Notes: generated by a model not told the origin, from the letters alone. A stretch of 64,000 nucleotides of DNA from Gammaproteobacteria bacterium (GCA_011321815.1 DROS01000040.1:124001-188000), one strand, 5' to 3'; positions 9,203 to 18,823 are shown, counted from the stretch's first letter. Numbers and translations are program-made.

Positions 9203-10486
9203 ATGACCGATACACATACCACAAACACCGCTTTTCGTGATCTGAAACTTGCTGAACCCCTGCTACAAGGCGTAGAAGCCGCGGGCTTTTCCCATTGCAC
9301 ACCGATACAGGCACAAACTCTGCCGTTGGCGTTGAATGGGCAGGATATTTTAGGTCAGGCACAAACCGGCACCGGCAAAACGGCTGCATTTTTACTCGCT
9401 GTGCTGCATCGTTTGCTTACTGTTCCTGTTAATCCTCAACGAAAAAAGAATCAGCCCCGCGCCATTATCATTGCCCCGACACGTGAGCTGGCGGTACAGA
9501 TTCATAAAGACGCTTTGCCTCTGGCGAAAGGTTGCGACATGCGGCTGCGTGTAGTTTACGGCGGTTCCGGTTACGAGCAGCAGCGTAACGACATTGGAGA
9601 GGGGGTGGATATTCTTATCGGTACGCCCGGGCGGCTCATCGATTATTTCAAACAACATGTTTATGACCTCAAGGAAATTCAGGCGATGGTGCTGGACGAG
9701 GCTGATCGCATGTTTGACCTGGGTTTCATCAAAGATATTCGCTACATGCTACGCCGCATGCCGCTGCCCACCGAACGCCTCACCATGTGTTTTTCCGCCA
9801 CCCTGCCACTACGTGTCACCGAGCTGGCCTATGAGCACATGAACAATGCTGTCACGGTGAGGGTCGAAACGAACAAGGTTACTGCCGACAAAGTGGAGGA
9901 AATCGTTTACGGGCCTTCCAACGACGAAAAAATTCCGCTGCTTATCGGTCTGCTCCGCCACATGGACCCGGCCCGCACGATTATTTTTGTAAACACCAAG
10001 CGCGCAGCGGAAAAAATCTGGGGTTTTCTGGAAAGCAACGGCTTCAAATCTGCGCTGCTTTCCGGTGATGTGCCGCAGAAAAAACGCCTGCGTTTGCTGG
10101 ACGAATTTCAGAAAGGTGAGCTGGCCATTATGGTGGCTACCGACGTGGCGGCCCGTGGGCTACATATCCCTGATGTCAGTCATGTGATTAATTACGATTT
10201 GCCACAGGACAGCGAAGATTATGTGCATCGTGTTGGTCGTACCGCGCGTGCGGGCGCCAGCGGCGATGCCATCAGTTTCGCCTGTGAGGATTATGCTTTT
10301 TCGCTGGCCGATATCCAGGAGTTCATTGGTTACGAAATTCCACGGGGCCGGATCAGTAGCGAGCTGATTGCCACTGATCTGACGCCTCCGGTTCGTATCG
10401 AGCGTAAATCCCGGCCCCACGGCGGTGGACAACGTTCCGGCGGAAAAAAACGCTCAGCTGGCCGAAGACATTCACGTAATCGTTGA
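9203..10486 (+). CDS. rhlB: DEAD-box ATP-dependent RNA helicase RhlB
   Basis: ATP-dependent RNA unwinding helicase, in related bacteria a component of the RNA degradosome bound by RNase E. The 427-aa protein shows the Q motif (FSHCTPIQAQ), Walker A AQTGTGKT (residues 53-60), PTRELA, DEAD (165-168), SAT (198-200), and the C-terminal HRVGRTARAG helicase motif VI. The last 30 residues are Gly/Arg/Lys-rich, as in RhlB tails. Its position opposite trxA and near rho distinguishes RhlB from other DEAD-box paralogues. A putative dyad (GTGTG-N8-CACAC) lies in the trxA-rhlB intergenic space. Confidence 0.94.
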   Translation: MTDTHTTNTAFRDLKLAEPLLQGVEAAGFSHCTPIQAQTLPLALNGQDILGQAQTGTGKTAAFLLAVLHRLLTVPVNPQRKKNQPRAIIIAPTRELAVQIHKDALPLAKGCDMRLRVVYGGSGYEQQRNDIGEGVDILIGTPGRLIDYFKQHVYDLKEIQAMVLDEADRMFDLGFIKDIRYMLRRMPLPTERLTMCFSATLPLRVTELAYEHMNNAVTVRVETNKVTADKVEEIVYGPSNDEKIPLLIGLLRHMDPARTIIFVNTKRAAEKIWGFLESNGFKSALLSGDVPQKKRLRLLDEFQKGELAIMVATDVAARGLHIPDVSHVINYDLPQDSEDYVHRVGRTARAGASGDAISFACEDYAFSLADIQEFIGYEIPRGRISSELIATDLTPPVRIERKSRPHGGGQRSGGKKRSAGRRHSRNR

Positions 10487-10518
10487 ACTTAGGGGCGCGC
10501 GTTTTTGTGTTGTTTGCG

Positions 10519-10665
10519 TTTACACAGCTTGATCGTTCCGGTCCATCAGATCAGTTGCCAGCCTGTCCAGATCATTTTCATTGTTAATGGGCTGCAATCA
10601 CTGTGCGAATGCGTTCGGCAATTTCCAGCGCGGCCGCATCGGAGGCATTGACCAACAGTCGTTTT
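10519..10665 (-). pseudogene. Possible relic of a GGDEF-domain gene
   Basis: Minus-strand reading just beyond the HDOD gene gives two short stretches with coding character, separated by a stop. One contains LLVNASDAAALEIAERIR, like the helix following the GGDEF motif. The other contains LATDLMDRNDQAV, like the C-terminal LxxRADxAL helix of diguanylate cyclases. The roughly 45 residues normally between them are missing. This is a by-eye resemblance only and could be coincidence. Confidence 0.25.
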
Positions 10666-12088
10666 AGGCCACTAACTGCCTTGCCATGGTATCCAGTTCT
10701 TCACGGCTTTCCACGGTGCATTCCAGTACTTTGGCCACCTGTTCAGTATTGAGACCGATGCTGTCCAGCAGGTCTGCGGGTAATTCATCACTTTCGGCAT
10801 CCCCCATATCCAGCCCTTTGAGCAGCCGGTCGGCCAATATCACGACATGCACGTAATTGGCGTGCAGTCCGTCGTATGCCGGGTTGTGATGTTCCTGCTG
10901 TGCAACAATGATCTCTTTTGGCATGTTCCAGGCTTCCATCAGCCAGGCACCCATTTCCATATGCGTGCTACCAATCAAACGCTTTTCCAGCTCAACAACA
11001 GGCGTTTCCGGCTCTTTGTCTATGGCACGCTGTAACACCATGAATTCTTTTGGAAACAAATGACCCAGCAACAGAAAGCCGAAATTATGTAACAGGCCGG
11101 CCAGATACGCTGTGCCTGGACGTGGCCGTTTTTCACGCGGCACTTTGTTGCACAGTGCCTGGGTCAGCGCGGCGCTGTACGTTGCGTTGTGCCAAAAAGC
11201 GTTAAGGCCCAAAGGGCCTTCCGGTGGTACCTTAAAAGGTCGTGCAGCTGCCACACCAAGAGAGATATTCATGACCATGTCATAACCCAGTACACGGGAA
11301 ATGGCTTGGCGCACCGAAGCCACTTTGCCTTGATAAGCATAAAACGGTGACTGTGCATAACGCACAATCTGCGCTGACAGGCTGGGGTCTTTTTCGACCA
11401 GCTTGGCCAGGTCTTCGGCATGGGCATAGGGATTGGCATTGAGCTGGATAATTTTTTGTGCCAGCGTCGGCATGGCTGGTAACTGTGTAATGCGCTCGAC
11501 ACGTTGGCGCATGCTGGTTACCGGCGGCGCTATATCAACTTCTTCCACATCAGTCTCCTTTTCAGCCTGTCTGGTTTCTGCTTTTTGCTTCGCATCCTGC
11601 TGCGCTGCGCGCTGTTCCGAGATTTGTGAAAATGTATTGCCGTACCAAGCGTTGCTGTGCAGCAATTGAAAATCCTGTCCGGTGATGCGCACCAGTTCCC
11701 CGGCATTGCCTGAGGCCACATACACAAAATCCTGATCCAGCAATGAATCATCAATCACTGTTTCAAAATTGTAGGCCTCACCCAGTGCCGGTAAAATGCC
11801 CGGTGAGCAACCGGCAAACACGCCACGGTAATCACGTTCTTCCGCGGGGACAAGTTTGCGGTGCAGCTGGCGGTTCAATGCATCCAGTTTCAGTCGATGG
11901 GTGATGGGTAATATCGCCATTATCATGCCGCTGATGTCTTTCAAAATCATCGCCCGTGCAACCCGAAACGGCGAAATACCGCCGGTATCCCCTTGCCACC
12001 TGCCCTGTGCATCTACCGGGCAATGGATAATGGAATACTGCACATCCTGTTTGTCGAGGTAACGTCGAACGGTGATCGAAGTAGACAT
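10664..12088 (-). CDS. YbaK-like / HDOD domain fusion protein
   Basis: A 474-aa protein. Residues 1-160 resemble the YbaK/aminoacyl-tRNA deacylase fold (RARMI-type ILKDISGMIMAILP, LVPAEERDY, GCSPGILPALGE and FVYVASGNAGELVRI). A charged linker (about 165-205) leads to an HDOD domain (ITQLPAMPTLAQKI, EKDPSLSAQIVRYAQSPFY, LLHNFGFLLLGHLF). HDOD domains are degenerate HD-type modules used in bacterial signalling; no intact HD phosphodiesterase signature is visible. Whether the YbaK part is catalytic or only binds a ligand is unknown. The gene follows the LVIVD lipoprotein gene on the same strand but is separated from it by a terminator. Confidence 0.8.
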   Translation of the reverse strand: MSTSITVRRYLDKQDVQYSIIHCPVDAQGRWQGDTGGISPFRVARAMILKDISGMIMAILPITHRLKLDALNRQLHRKLVPAEERDYRGVFAGCSPGILPALGEAYNFETVIDDSLLDQDFVYVASGNAGELVRITGQDFQLLHSNAWYGNTFSQISEQRAAQQDAKQKAETRQAEKETDVEEVDIAPPVTSMRQRVERITQLPAMPTLAQKIIQLNANPYAHAEDLAKLVEKDPSLSAQIVRYAQSPFYAYQGKVASVRQAISRVLGYDMVMNISLGVAAARPFKVPPEGPLGLNAFWHNATYSAALTQALCNKVPREKRPRPGTAYLAGLLHNFGFLLLGHLFPKEFMVLQRAIDKEPETPVVELEKRLIGSTHMEMGAWLMEAWNMPKEIIVAQQEHHNPAYDGLHANYVHVVILADRLLKGLDMGDAESDELPADLLDSIGLNTEQVAKVLECTVESREELDTMARQLVA

Positions 12089-12343
12089 GTTAATCCTTTG
12101 CCGTAAACCCGGAAAAACCGTTGGATCTCAGCAATCCATGTAATTTACTGTTTTTTCCAGGCTAAATGGGTTTTGAGCAATCCCAGCAAATAACGGCCGG
12201 GATGCGGGAAAGTAAAGTATAGTCGTGATCCCGTAAAACCCTGAGCCCCTTGTCAGCAGGTGGCTTTATAAACCTCAATCACAAGCAGTTGATCAACAAT
12301 AGATGCTCGTGGAAACCCTATACTTTTGTATATTTTTTGACCA

Positions 12344-12374
12344 GATAAAAATCCCAGGACTGTGAACAGTCTGG
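12344..12374 (-). terminator. Intrinsic terminator after the LVIVD lipoprotein gene
   Basis: On the minus strand CCAGACTGT-TC-ACAGTCCTGG forms a strong stem with a one-base bulge, followed by GATTTTTAT. It lies 22 bp beyond the stop of the large lipoprotein gene. The rest of the 12089-12395 gap holds no recognisable gene. Confidence 0.75.
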
Positions 12375-12395
12375 CAAAATATGTTTTGGTTTTTT

Positions 12396-15300
12396 TCAAG
12401 GCGCCGAAGGCAGGTTGGTTAATGCTTCTGCAGGGGCTTTGAGGGGGGTCTTTAGCATTTGCCGAAAGGCATCCAGTGTGACGTTTTTCTTTCCCGGGGC
12501 GGCGAATTGCAGTGTGAGTGCATTGGGTAACAGTTGGCGCTGACCGGTTGGTCCCACCGCCAACAGGTGGTAATCACCCCGTGGCAAGCTGGCGGGAATC
12601 TGTACAGACAATTCTTTTTCGTTTTTTGCTGTGACGGTCAATGTCGGCAACAGCGTTACGGAGGCCAGCCTTGTCTCTCCGGCCAAAAAAGCCGCATCAC
12701 GGGCAATTGCGAACCGGGTATGATTGCCTGTGGCCGGGTAGAGTGTCGTCAGTCGGGGTGATTCCGGTTGGCGAATATCCACGACCTGAAGTCCGGCGCG
12801 CGGCCCCAGCAAATAAAGTGATTTTCCGGCTATTTGCAGGTCTGTGATGGTGTCGCTGCTGATGTACTGTCCGAGCACATTCAGCGCCTGCGAAGTTTGT
12901 CGCCACAAGCTGACCGTTCCGGCCTGGGTTGCTGCAACCACCAAATCATTCTGTGCCCGCACGGTGACAAAGTCACCGGACACAGCGAACTTCCGGCTCA
13001 AATGACCATCTTCGCTCACCTCCCACCCTGACAGGCCGGCATCGGTTACCAGCCACAACATCTGTTTGTGCAGCCACATGTCCCGTACTGCCACGTTATA
13101 ATCCGCCACCTCCACGGGTTGCTGCGGGTTACTCGCGTCTACCACCAGTAAACCTGCCTGATTGTCAGCGATGTATAAATAACCGTTGGCAGCGGCCACG
13201 GCTGTGGCTGCACCAGCGGTATCCACACGACCTGTTTGGCGTGCGTAAAACGGACTGCGGATGTCAACAATCACCACCCCGTCTTCGCCTGCGGCAACAT
13301 AGGCCCGTTCTCCCTCGATCCAGAGCCCCTGTGCTTGATCATCGACATCCAGCCCGGTGACCCAGATGGGATTGAGCGGGTTTTTGATATCATATACCTG
13401 TAACCCTCCGATGCCGCTGGCGGCATATAAATAGCCACCCTTGCTGCGCAGTTGCTGCAAAGTACCGCGTGCCTGATAACGATCGACGTAGGTTGGCCAT
13501 GAGGGCTGGCCCACGTCCACTATTTTAATGCCCCCCCACCAATCCAGCACGTAGGCATAGCCGTCTTTGACTTTCACACCCCAGGCGGCACCGTCGGTAT
13601 CAAAGCTGCCGATAATGCGCGGCACGATGGAATTCCGTGTATCCACAATCTGTAAACCGGCCTCCCAGCTGGCAACGTAAACCAGCCCGTCACCCAGCTC
13701 AAGGCCACGGGCATTGCCAGGAATGGGTGTATGGCCGATGACGCTGGCCTTCCGGGGATTGCGGACATCCAGCGTGTACAGCCCTTTGTCGAAAAAGGCC
13801 ACGTAGGCGCGGCCATCCTGTAAGGCTACGGCCTCTGCCTGGCCACCGGGATTGAATTGGGCAAAGGGTTCGGGGCTGCTGGAGTCACTGACATCAAATA
13901 TCAGCAGTCCTGCACGATCATCGGCAACAAAAGCCACGTCATCCACAACGTCTATATCCCAGGCCTTGCCCGGTGTATCGTAGCCTCCCAACCGTTGCGG
14001 GTGCTTGATATCACTGAGATCAATAATGTGAAATCCACCACGATGATCGGCCAGATATAATGTCGTGCCCACCAGCTTCATGGTATAGGCCAGCCCCAGT
14101 CTGGCCATGGCTTCGGGCGGTAATTCGGCAGTCCAACGTGGATGGTATGGGTCTTCGATGTTGATGATCTGTAAACCCCGGTCATCATCACCCACCAGCG
14201 CATAATTGCCCAGCAATGCCACGCCTTTGCTCGATCCTGGCGTGTGATAGTTGGAGAGATAACGCAGCTGACGCGGATTGCTGATATCGTACAAGTGCAA
14301 GCCGGAAAACCAGTCGGCCACGTAAAGAATATTCTCGTTATTTCCCGTGCCAAAGACACCTCGACGGCTGCCACCGAGATTCAGTCCCTCAGACGAAATG
14401 GCGCCATCGCCTCCGCCCAGCATCATTACCCGTTGCAGACCATTTTCTGTGGCCAGCAAAGCGACATCATCTTGCAGGGTGCTGAGTATTATGGGCGCAT
14501 CTGTATGGAAGGCTGCGTCACTGCCGGGCAGCTCGGGATTGCCCAGGCTCAGTTGTAGCACGCCGCCATTGTGCAGAACCAGTAAAACGTTTTTATTGTC
14601 AGTGGACTCTTTATCTGTTGAAAAGCCACGAATTGCGCCGCGTTTGTTGAAGCTGCCGCGCCACTGTAAAACATCCGGCTCGCTGATATCGAATAACACC
14701 AAACCACCGCGCCCATCGGCGACCAGGGCCAGTTGACCCTGTAATTGCACATCACTGGAAATACCAGAAGTGGTCCGGGTATCTTTGAGCAATGCCTGCT
14801 CGCCGCTGATATCCAGCACCGCAATACCCTCTGTGTTTACAGTCCACAGATGTTGGTCGCGCACAACAAAAGCAGTAGCTGCCACAGGCAACAACCATTG
14901 CCGGTCAAGCCGGGGCGGAGTGGTGGCGGTAAATATCCAGCGTTGCAATTGTGTTGTGCCTGTGCCGGCATCCAATAACAAATAGATATTTCGGGCATCT
15001 GCCTGTACATCCAGCAATTTGCCCGGCGATGTCAGCGTTGCCCGTATTATGGGTGCGGTAGGCCGTGACACATCCCACCATTGCAAATTACCGTTGGCCA
15101 GCACTGCCAGCAATTGTTGGTTGACGATATGTAATTGTGTTGCCGGAGCGATGAGGGTGAGTTGCCGCAGAGTGCGGGCGCGATCAGTTTGCGGCGGGAA
15201 ATCCACGATGAACAATTGCCGGTCGGCTGTGGCCAGATAGGTCCGCGAACCACTTGTAGTCATGCTTTGTGGCGCCGCAGGCAGAGCCAGTTGATGAGTA

Positions 15301-15536
15301 ACATATGGCCCGGCAGGCATTAATACCAGCTGTGCGTCAGGTGCCCACTGTTCAACCTGTACGGTAACGTGAGCCGTTTTGCCTTGTTGTAAAACACTGG
15401 GGGCAAGCGCTGTGATACGGGAATCAACGGGGGTGGTTGTGCAACCTGTCAGCAATATGAGGGCAAACAGACATAGCACAGTCACCACAACGATGACCCT
15501 CCGTTGAGGCGGATTTGTCCTTCTGGAAAGATGCAT
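12396..15536 (-). CDS. Very large LVIVD-repeat (beta-propeller) lipoprotein
   Basis: A 1046-aa protein with a lipoprotein signal (lipobox LLTGC, Cys32). After about 70 residues that may form a small beta domain, the chain is almost entirely made of 40-45-residue units of the LVIVD type. Each has the form hydrophobic-YVAD..GLxIVDIS-NPxxP (for example ADWFSGLHLYDISNPRQL, DDRGLQIINIEDPYHP, ASWEAGLQIVDTRNS, AGEDGVVIVDIRSPFY). I can pick out eleven clear copies in the central and C-terminal part and more degenerate ones near the N-terminus, enough for two consecutive propellers. The last 90 residues are again non-repetitive. LVIVD proteins are mostly extracytoplasmic and of unknown function. It follows a small lipoprotein gene with a 9-bp gap, so the two are likely one operon. 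Confidence 0.8.
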   Translation of the reverse strand: MHLSRRTNPPQRRVIVVVTVLCLFALILLTGCTTTPVDSRITALAPSVLQQGKTAHVTVQVEQWAPDAQLVLMPAGPYVTHQLALPAAPQSMTTSGSRTYLATADRQLFIVDFPPQTDRARTLRQLTLIAPATQLHIVNQQLLAVLANGNLQWWDVSRPTAPIIRATLTSPGKLLDVQADARNIYLLLDAGTGTTQLQRWIFTATTPPRLDRQWLLPVAATAFVVRDQHLWTVNTEGIAVLDISGEQALLKDTRTTSGISSDVQLQGQLALVADGRGGLVLFDISEPDVLQWRGSFNKRGAIRGFSTDKESTDNKNVLLVLHNGGVLQLSLGNPELPGSDAAFHTDAPIILSTLQDDVALLATENGLQRVMMLGGGDGAISSEGLNLGGSRRGVFGTGNNENILYVADWFSGLHLYDISNPRQLRYLSNYHTPGSSKGVALLGNYALVGDDDRGLQIINIEDPYHPRWTAELPPEAMARLGLAYTMKLVGTTLYLADHRGGFHIIDLSDIKHPQRLGGYDTPGKAWDIDVVDDVAFVADDRAGLLIFDVSDSSSPEPFAQFNPGGQAEAVALQDGRAYVAFFDKGLYTLDVRNPRKASVIGHTPIPGNARGLELGDGLVYVASWEAGLQIVDTRNSIVPRIIGSFDTDGAAWGVKVKDGYAYVLDWWGGIKIVDVGQPSWPTYVDRYQARGTLQQLRSKGGYLYAASGIGGLQVYDIKNPLNPIWVTGLDVDDQAQGLWIEGERAYVAAGEDGVVIVDIRSPFYARQTGRVDTAGAATAVAAANGYLYIADNQAGLLVVDASNPQQPVEVADYNVAVRDMWLHKQMLWLVTDAGLSGWEVSEDGHLSRKFAVSGDFVTVRAQNDLVVAATQAGTVSLWRQTSQALNVLGQYISSDTITDLQIAGKSLYLLGPRAGLQVVDIRQPESPRLTTLYPATGNHTRFAIARDAAFLAGETRLASVTLLPTLTVTAKNEKELSVQIPASLPRGDYHLLAVGPTGQRQLLPNALTLQFAAPGKKNVTLDAFRQMLKTPLKAPAEALTNLPSAP

Positions 15537-15545
15537 TATCGGTGT

Positions 15546-16187
15546 TTATTTCGCCCTGCGCAGGTTTTCCTGCTTGTAGAGACTCTCCGGCAGTGCAGGA
15601 GTCAGATCTTTAACCGCGCTGGCGGGTGGCATATCCACCTCGGTAAGTTCATCAATGGGTGCGCTGCGCGCGGCACCGGAGGCATGGGTGTTACCAAAAC
15701 GGCCCAGGCCCGGCACGATCAACTGTTTGGCTTCATTTAAACTCACTGGTTGGGGTTCGTAAAATACGCCCCGGAATTCCTCGTCAATTTGACGCACATA
15801 AATAAAATATGTTTTGCCCGCGATAAACTTGTAGACCCGTGAACGCCATACATCCACCGCTGAGTCCTGACCCGCGAACAATGTTTTGGAGTAAACTTTC
15901 AGTACTCCCTTGCTGGGTTTAATGTATAACAAGGTATAGGTGCCCTCATCCTGAGTCAGCAATGTTTTTCCCTGAAATTCAATACGCACCGGACGGTCCG
16001 CCATATCCTTGCTTTTATAAGCTTTGGGGCGAATAAAATAGACAGCGGCCAGCTGCGCTTTTGCTTCCTCTGTTATTTTACCGGTTACGACTTCAGGATG
16101 TTTGCTATTGACTGTTGTGCAAGCCGCCAACAACACCGTACTGAGCATTGCCACGCAAGCCCCGATCCACCGGCTGTTATTACTCAT
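15546..16187 (-). CDS. Small lipoprotein, DUF2846-like
   Basis: A 213-aa protein with lipobox LAAC (Cys23). The core (AAVYFIRPKAYK..., a strand-rich region with GTYTLLYIKPSKGVLKVYSK and GKTYFIYVRQ) resembles DUF2846 lipoproteins, which are uncharacterised. The C-terminal 60 residues are proline/alanine-rich and probably disordered. It is 9 bp upstream of the giant LVIVD lipoprotein gene, which suggests the two are partners at the envelope. Family assignment is by general resemblance only. Confidence 0.65.
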   Translation of the reverse strand: MSNNSRWIGACVAMLSTVLLAACTTVNSKHPEVVTGKITEEAKAQLAAVYFIRPKAYKSKDMADRPVRIEFQGKTLLTQDEGTYTLLYIKPSKGVLKVYSKTLFAGQDSAVDVWRSRVYKFIAGKTYFIYVRQIDEEFRGVFYEPQPVSLNEAKQLIVPGLGRFGNTHASGAARSAPIDELTEVDMPPASAVKDLTPALPESLYKQENLRRAK

Positions 16188-16351
16188 TTCTGTCCCCCTT
16201 CACTGTTGCTGGGCTGATCATCGCCACGGATATATTTCAGCCGGCAAACCGCATTGTCCCAAAATTAAACAAAAATCTCTTCAGCATATCCGAACCTGAA
16301 GTCACCAACATGTTAATCCATCTTTCGGGTGATTGGCTGCGGAGTCCAGGC

Positions 16352-17389
16352 TCAGGGCGCCGGGTTAGGCTGACCCTGATGAATGGCTTCGATGCCCTCA
16401 ATTATGTCGGCGCTCAAATCCAGCTTCACGCTGGCCAGATTACTCTGCAATTGCGCCATGCTGGTAGCGCCAATAATATTGCTGGTCAAAAATGGCCGGC
16501 TGTTGACATACGCCAGGGCCATTTGAGCCGGGTCCAATCCATGTTCATGGGCCAGCGCCACGTAGGCCTTTGTTGCAGCCACTGCCTGAACATTAGAATA
16601 CCGCGAAAAGCGTTCGTAAAGAGTAATGCGTGCATTGGCAGGCTGCGGGTCCTGTAGATACTTGCCGCTCAGCACCCCGAAACCCAGCGGCGAATAAGCC
16701 AGCAGGCCACACTCTTCCCGGTGTGCTATTTCGGCCAGCCCTATCTCAAAACTGCGATTGAGCAAACTGTACGGATTTTGTACGCTGACTACACGTGGCA
16801 AACCATATTGTTCGGCCAGTCGCAAAAACTCCATGACCCCCCAGGGGGTTTCGTTGGACAAACCGATGTGGCGGATTTTACCGGCTTGCACCAGGTCTGC
16901 CAGCACCCGCAAAGTTTCCCCGATGGATACACTATGCTCCGGCGTATGAGTGTAACCCAGCTCACCAAAAAAATTGGTGCTGCGGTCCGGCCAGTGCAAT
17001 TGATACAAATCAAGATAATCTGTTTGCAGGCGTTTAAGACTGCCGTGCAAAGCCTGCTCGATATTGGCGCGATCAAGGCAAGCCTGACCATTACGTATAT
17101 AATCCAGCCAATCTGCCCGTCCCACCACTTTGCTGGCCAGTACAATATCATCACGCCGGCCACGGCGTCTAAGCCAATTACCAATGTATTGCTCAGTGAG
17201 CGTATAGGTCTCTGTTTTTGGTGGTACCGGGTATAATTCAGCAGTGTCGACAAAATTGACTCCGGCTGCCAGCGCCGCATCCAGCTGCGCATGCGCCTCA
17301 GCCTCGGTGTTTTGCTCACCCCAGGTCATGGTGCCCAGGCACAGCACACTGACTTCGATATTTGTGCGGCCCAGTTTCCGGTATTCCAT
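16352..17389 (-). CDS. tas: Tas-like NADP(H)-dependent aldo/keto reductase
   Basis: A 345-aa cytoplasmic aldo/keto reductase. The start at 17389 gives MEYRKLGRTNIEVS, aligned with the beginning of E. coli Tas; an upstream frame adds 22 non-homologous residues. Recognisable segments are LGTMTWGEQNTEAEAHAQLD, DTAELYP (with the catalytic Asp/Tyr pair), LQTDYLDLYQLHWPDRSTNFFGELGY, IQNPYSLLNRSFE-type substrate loop and the NADP site GATSMAQL. The physiological substrate is unknown. It is monocistronic, downstream of the class V aminotransferase with a 243-bp gap. Confidence 0.9.
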   Translation of the reverse strand: MEYRKLGRTNIEVSVLCLGTMTWGEQNTEAEAHAQLDAALAAGVNFVDTAELYPVPPKTETYTLTEQYIGNWLRRRGRRDDIVLASKVVGRADWLDYIRNGQACLDRANIEQALHGSLKRLQTDYLDLYQLHWPDRSTNFFGELGYTHTPEHSVSIGETLRVLADLVQAGKIRHIGLSNETPWGVMEFLRLAEQYGLPRVVSVQNPYSLLNRSFEIGLAEIAHREECGLLAYSPLGFGVLSGKYLQDPQPANARITLYERFSRYSNVQAVAATKAYVALAHEHGLDPAQMALAYVNSRPFLTSNIIGATSMAQLQSNLASVKLDLSADIIEGIEAIHQGQPNPAP

Positions 17390-17463
17390 CTTGTGCCCTG
17401 TTGCGGTTGTTAAAACGTGGCGGGCATCATACCGCCACTTTTGCCTGGGCAACAAATAAGGAG

Positions 17464-17500
17464 CGTGCGCGGAATAATTTGTACAATTATGGTACGCACG
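17464..17500. promoter_or_regulatory. Imperfect dyad upstream of tas
   Basis: Arms CGTGCG and CGCACG flank an AT-rich near-palindrome centred on TTGTACAA, about 75 bp upstream of the tas start. It could be an operator or part of a hairpin. No regulator can be named. Confidence 0.3.
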
Positions 17501-17632
17501 TTCCTGCGCAGGCAGGCGTAATTATCCGCAAATTTTATTAAATAATTATGCCCACCGGCTTACATCCGGTTTTGCCCAGCACAGGCAAAACCCGTGCTTT
17601 GGGTGGGCCCGGGCTGGGTTTTGTCAGCGGAT

Positions 17633-18823
17633 TCAGTCAATGGCAGCCTGTGCAGCGGCTACAGCCGCTCCGCTTTCAATGGGTGCACCCATGTCGGTAA
17701 GTACGGTATCCAGTGCACCCAGACAGAACATGACATTTTTGGCGCTGGCAGCATGCCCCATGAGGCCGATGCGCCAAACCTTGCCCGCCAGTGCGCCCAG
17801 ACCTGCGCCAATTTCCAGATTAAAATCATGCAGCAAGCGCCCACGTACAGCCGCTTCGTCCACGCCATCGGGAATGGTCACAGCATTGAGCTGTGGCAGG
17901 CGTGCCGCTTCGGGCACCACAAACGACAACCCCATGGCCTCGATACCGGCACGCAGAGCCCGATGATGCGATTGATGCCGGGCCCAGGCATTTTCCAGTC
18001 CCTCTTCCTGCAAAATCACCAGCGCTTCATGCAACCCGTAAAGCCCGTTAACCGGTGCAGTGTGGTGGTAAGCACGCTTGGTACCCGCACCCCAGTAACC
18101 CATCACCAGGTTCAGATCGAGGAACCAGCTTTGCACGGCTGTTTTGCGGTTTTTAATACGCTCCACAGCGGCTGAGCTGAAGCTCACTGGTGACAGGCCT
18201 GGTGTGCAGGACAGACATTTTTGCGTGCCCGAATAAATGGCATCAATACCCCACTCGTCGACTTTGATGGGTGTGCCTCCCAGCGAAGTTACAGCGTCCA
18301 CGATGGTCAGGCAATCATGGGCATGGGCGATTTTTACCAGTGCTGCTGCATCCGATTGAGCGCCTGTGGAGGTTTCGGCATGTACAAAAGCCACAGTGCT
18401 GGCCTCAGGATGGGCCTTGAGCGCTTCTTCCAGTTTGTTGGGGTCCACCGGCATACCCCATTCGTCTTCCACCATTACGGCTGTGGCGCCAATGCGTTCC
18501 ACGTTTTCTTTCATGCGTCCGCCAAACACGCCATTCTGGCAGACGATGACGGTATCGCCAGGCTCTACCAGATTCACAAAACAGGTTTCCATGCCTGCCG
18601 AACCCGGGGCCGAAACAGGAATGGTCAGCTCGTTTTTGGTCTGAAAAGCGTATTGCAACAGTGTTTTCATTTCATCCATCAGTCCTACAAACCTGGGGTC
18701 CAGGTGGCCGATGGTGGAACGTGCCATGGCATTCAAAATGCGTGGATGTACGTCCGAAGGGCCAGGGCCCATAAGGGTGCGCACAGGGGGAATGAATGTG
18801 GAAATGGTTTTGTCTGTAGTCAT
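17633..18823 (-). CDS. Class V aminotransferase (serine/alanine-glyoxylate aminotransferase family)
   Basis: A 396-aa PLP enzyme expected to transaminate glyoxylate to glycine using alanine or serine. The family is recognised from LMGPGPSDVHPRILNAM near the N-terminus, SAPGSAGMETCFVNL, VDAVTSLGGTPIKVDEWGID and the PLP-lysine context SGTQKCLSCTPGLSP. Further on come the YHHTAPVNGLYGLHEAL substrate segment and WRIGLMGH. The start ATG at 18823 removes a 62-residue upstream extension without homology. It lies 101 bp downstream of glcF on the same strand, so glycolate oxidation and glyoxylate-to-glycine conversion are probably expressed together. Confidence 0.9.
   Translation of the reverse strand: MTTDKTISTFIPPVRTLMGPGPSDVHPRILNAMARSTIGHLDPRFVGLMDEMKTLLQYAFQTKNELTIPVSAPGSAGMETCFVNLVEPGDTVIVCQNGVFGGRMKENVERIGATAVMVEDEWGMPVDPNKLEEALKAHPEASTVAFVHAETSTGAQSDAAALVKIAHAHDCLTIVDAVTSLGGTPIKVDEWGIDAIYSGTQKCLSCTPGLSPVSFSSAAVERIKNRKTAVQSWFLDLNLVMGYWGAGTKRAYHHTAPVNGLYGLHEALVILQEEGLENAWARHQSHHRALRAGIEAMGLSFVVPEAARLPQLNAVTIPDGVDEAAVRGRLLHDFNLEIGAGLGALAGKVWRIGLMGHAASAKNVMFCLGALDTVLTDMGAPIESGAAVAAAQAAID

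Noticed and set aside
17540-17625. GC-rich hairpin AGCACGG/CCTGTGCT with flanking CCC/GGG between the aminotransferase and tas
   Set aside because: As an intrinsic terminator it lacks a T run on either strand; left unassigned.
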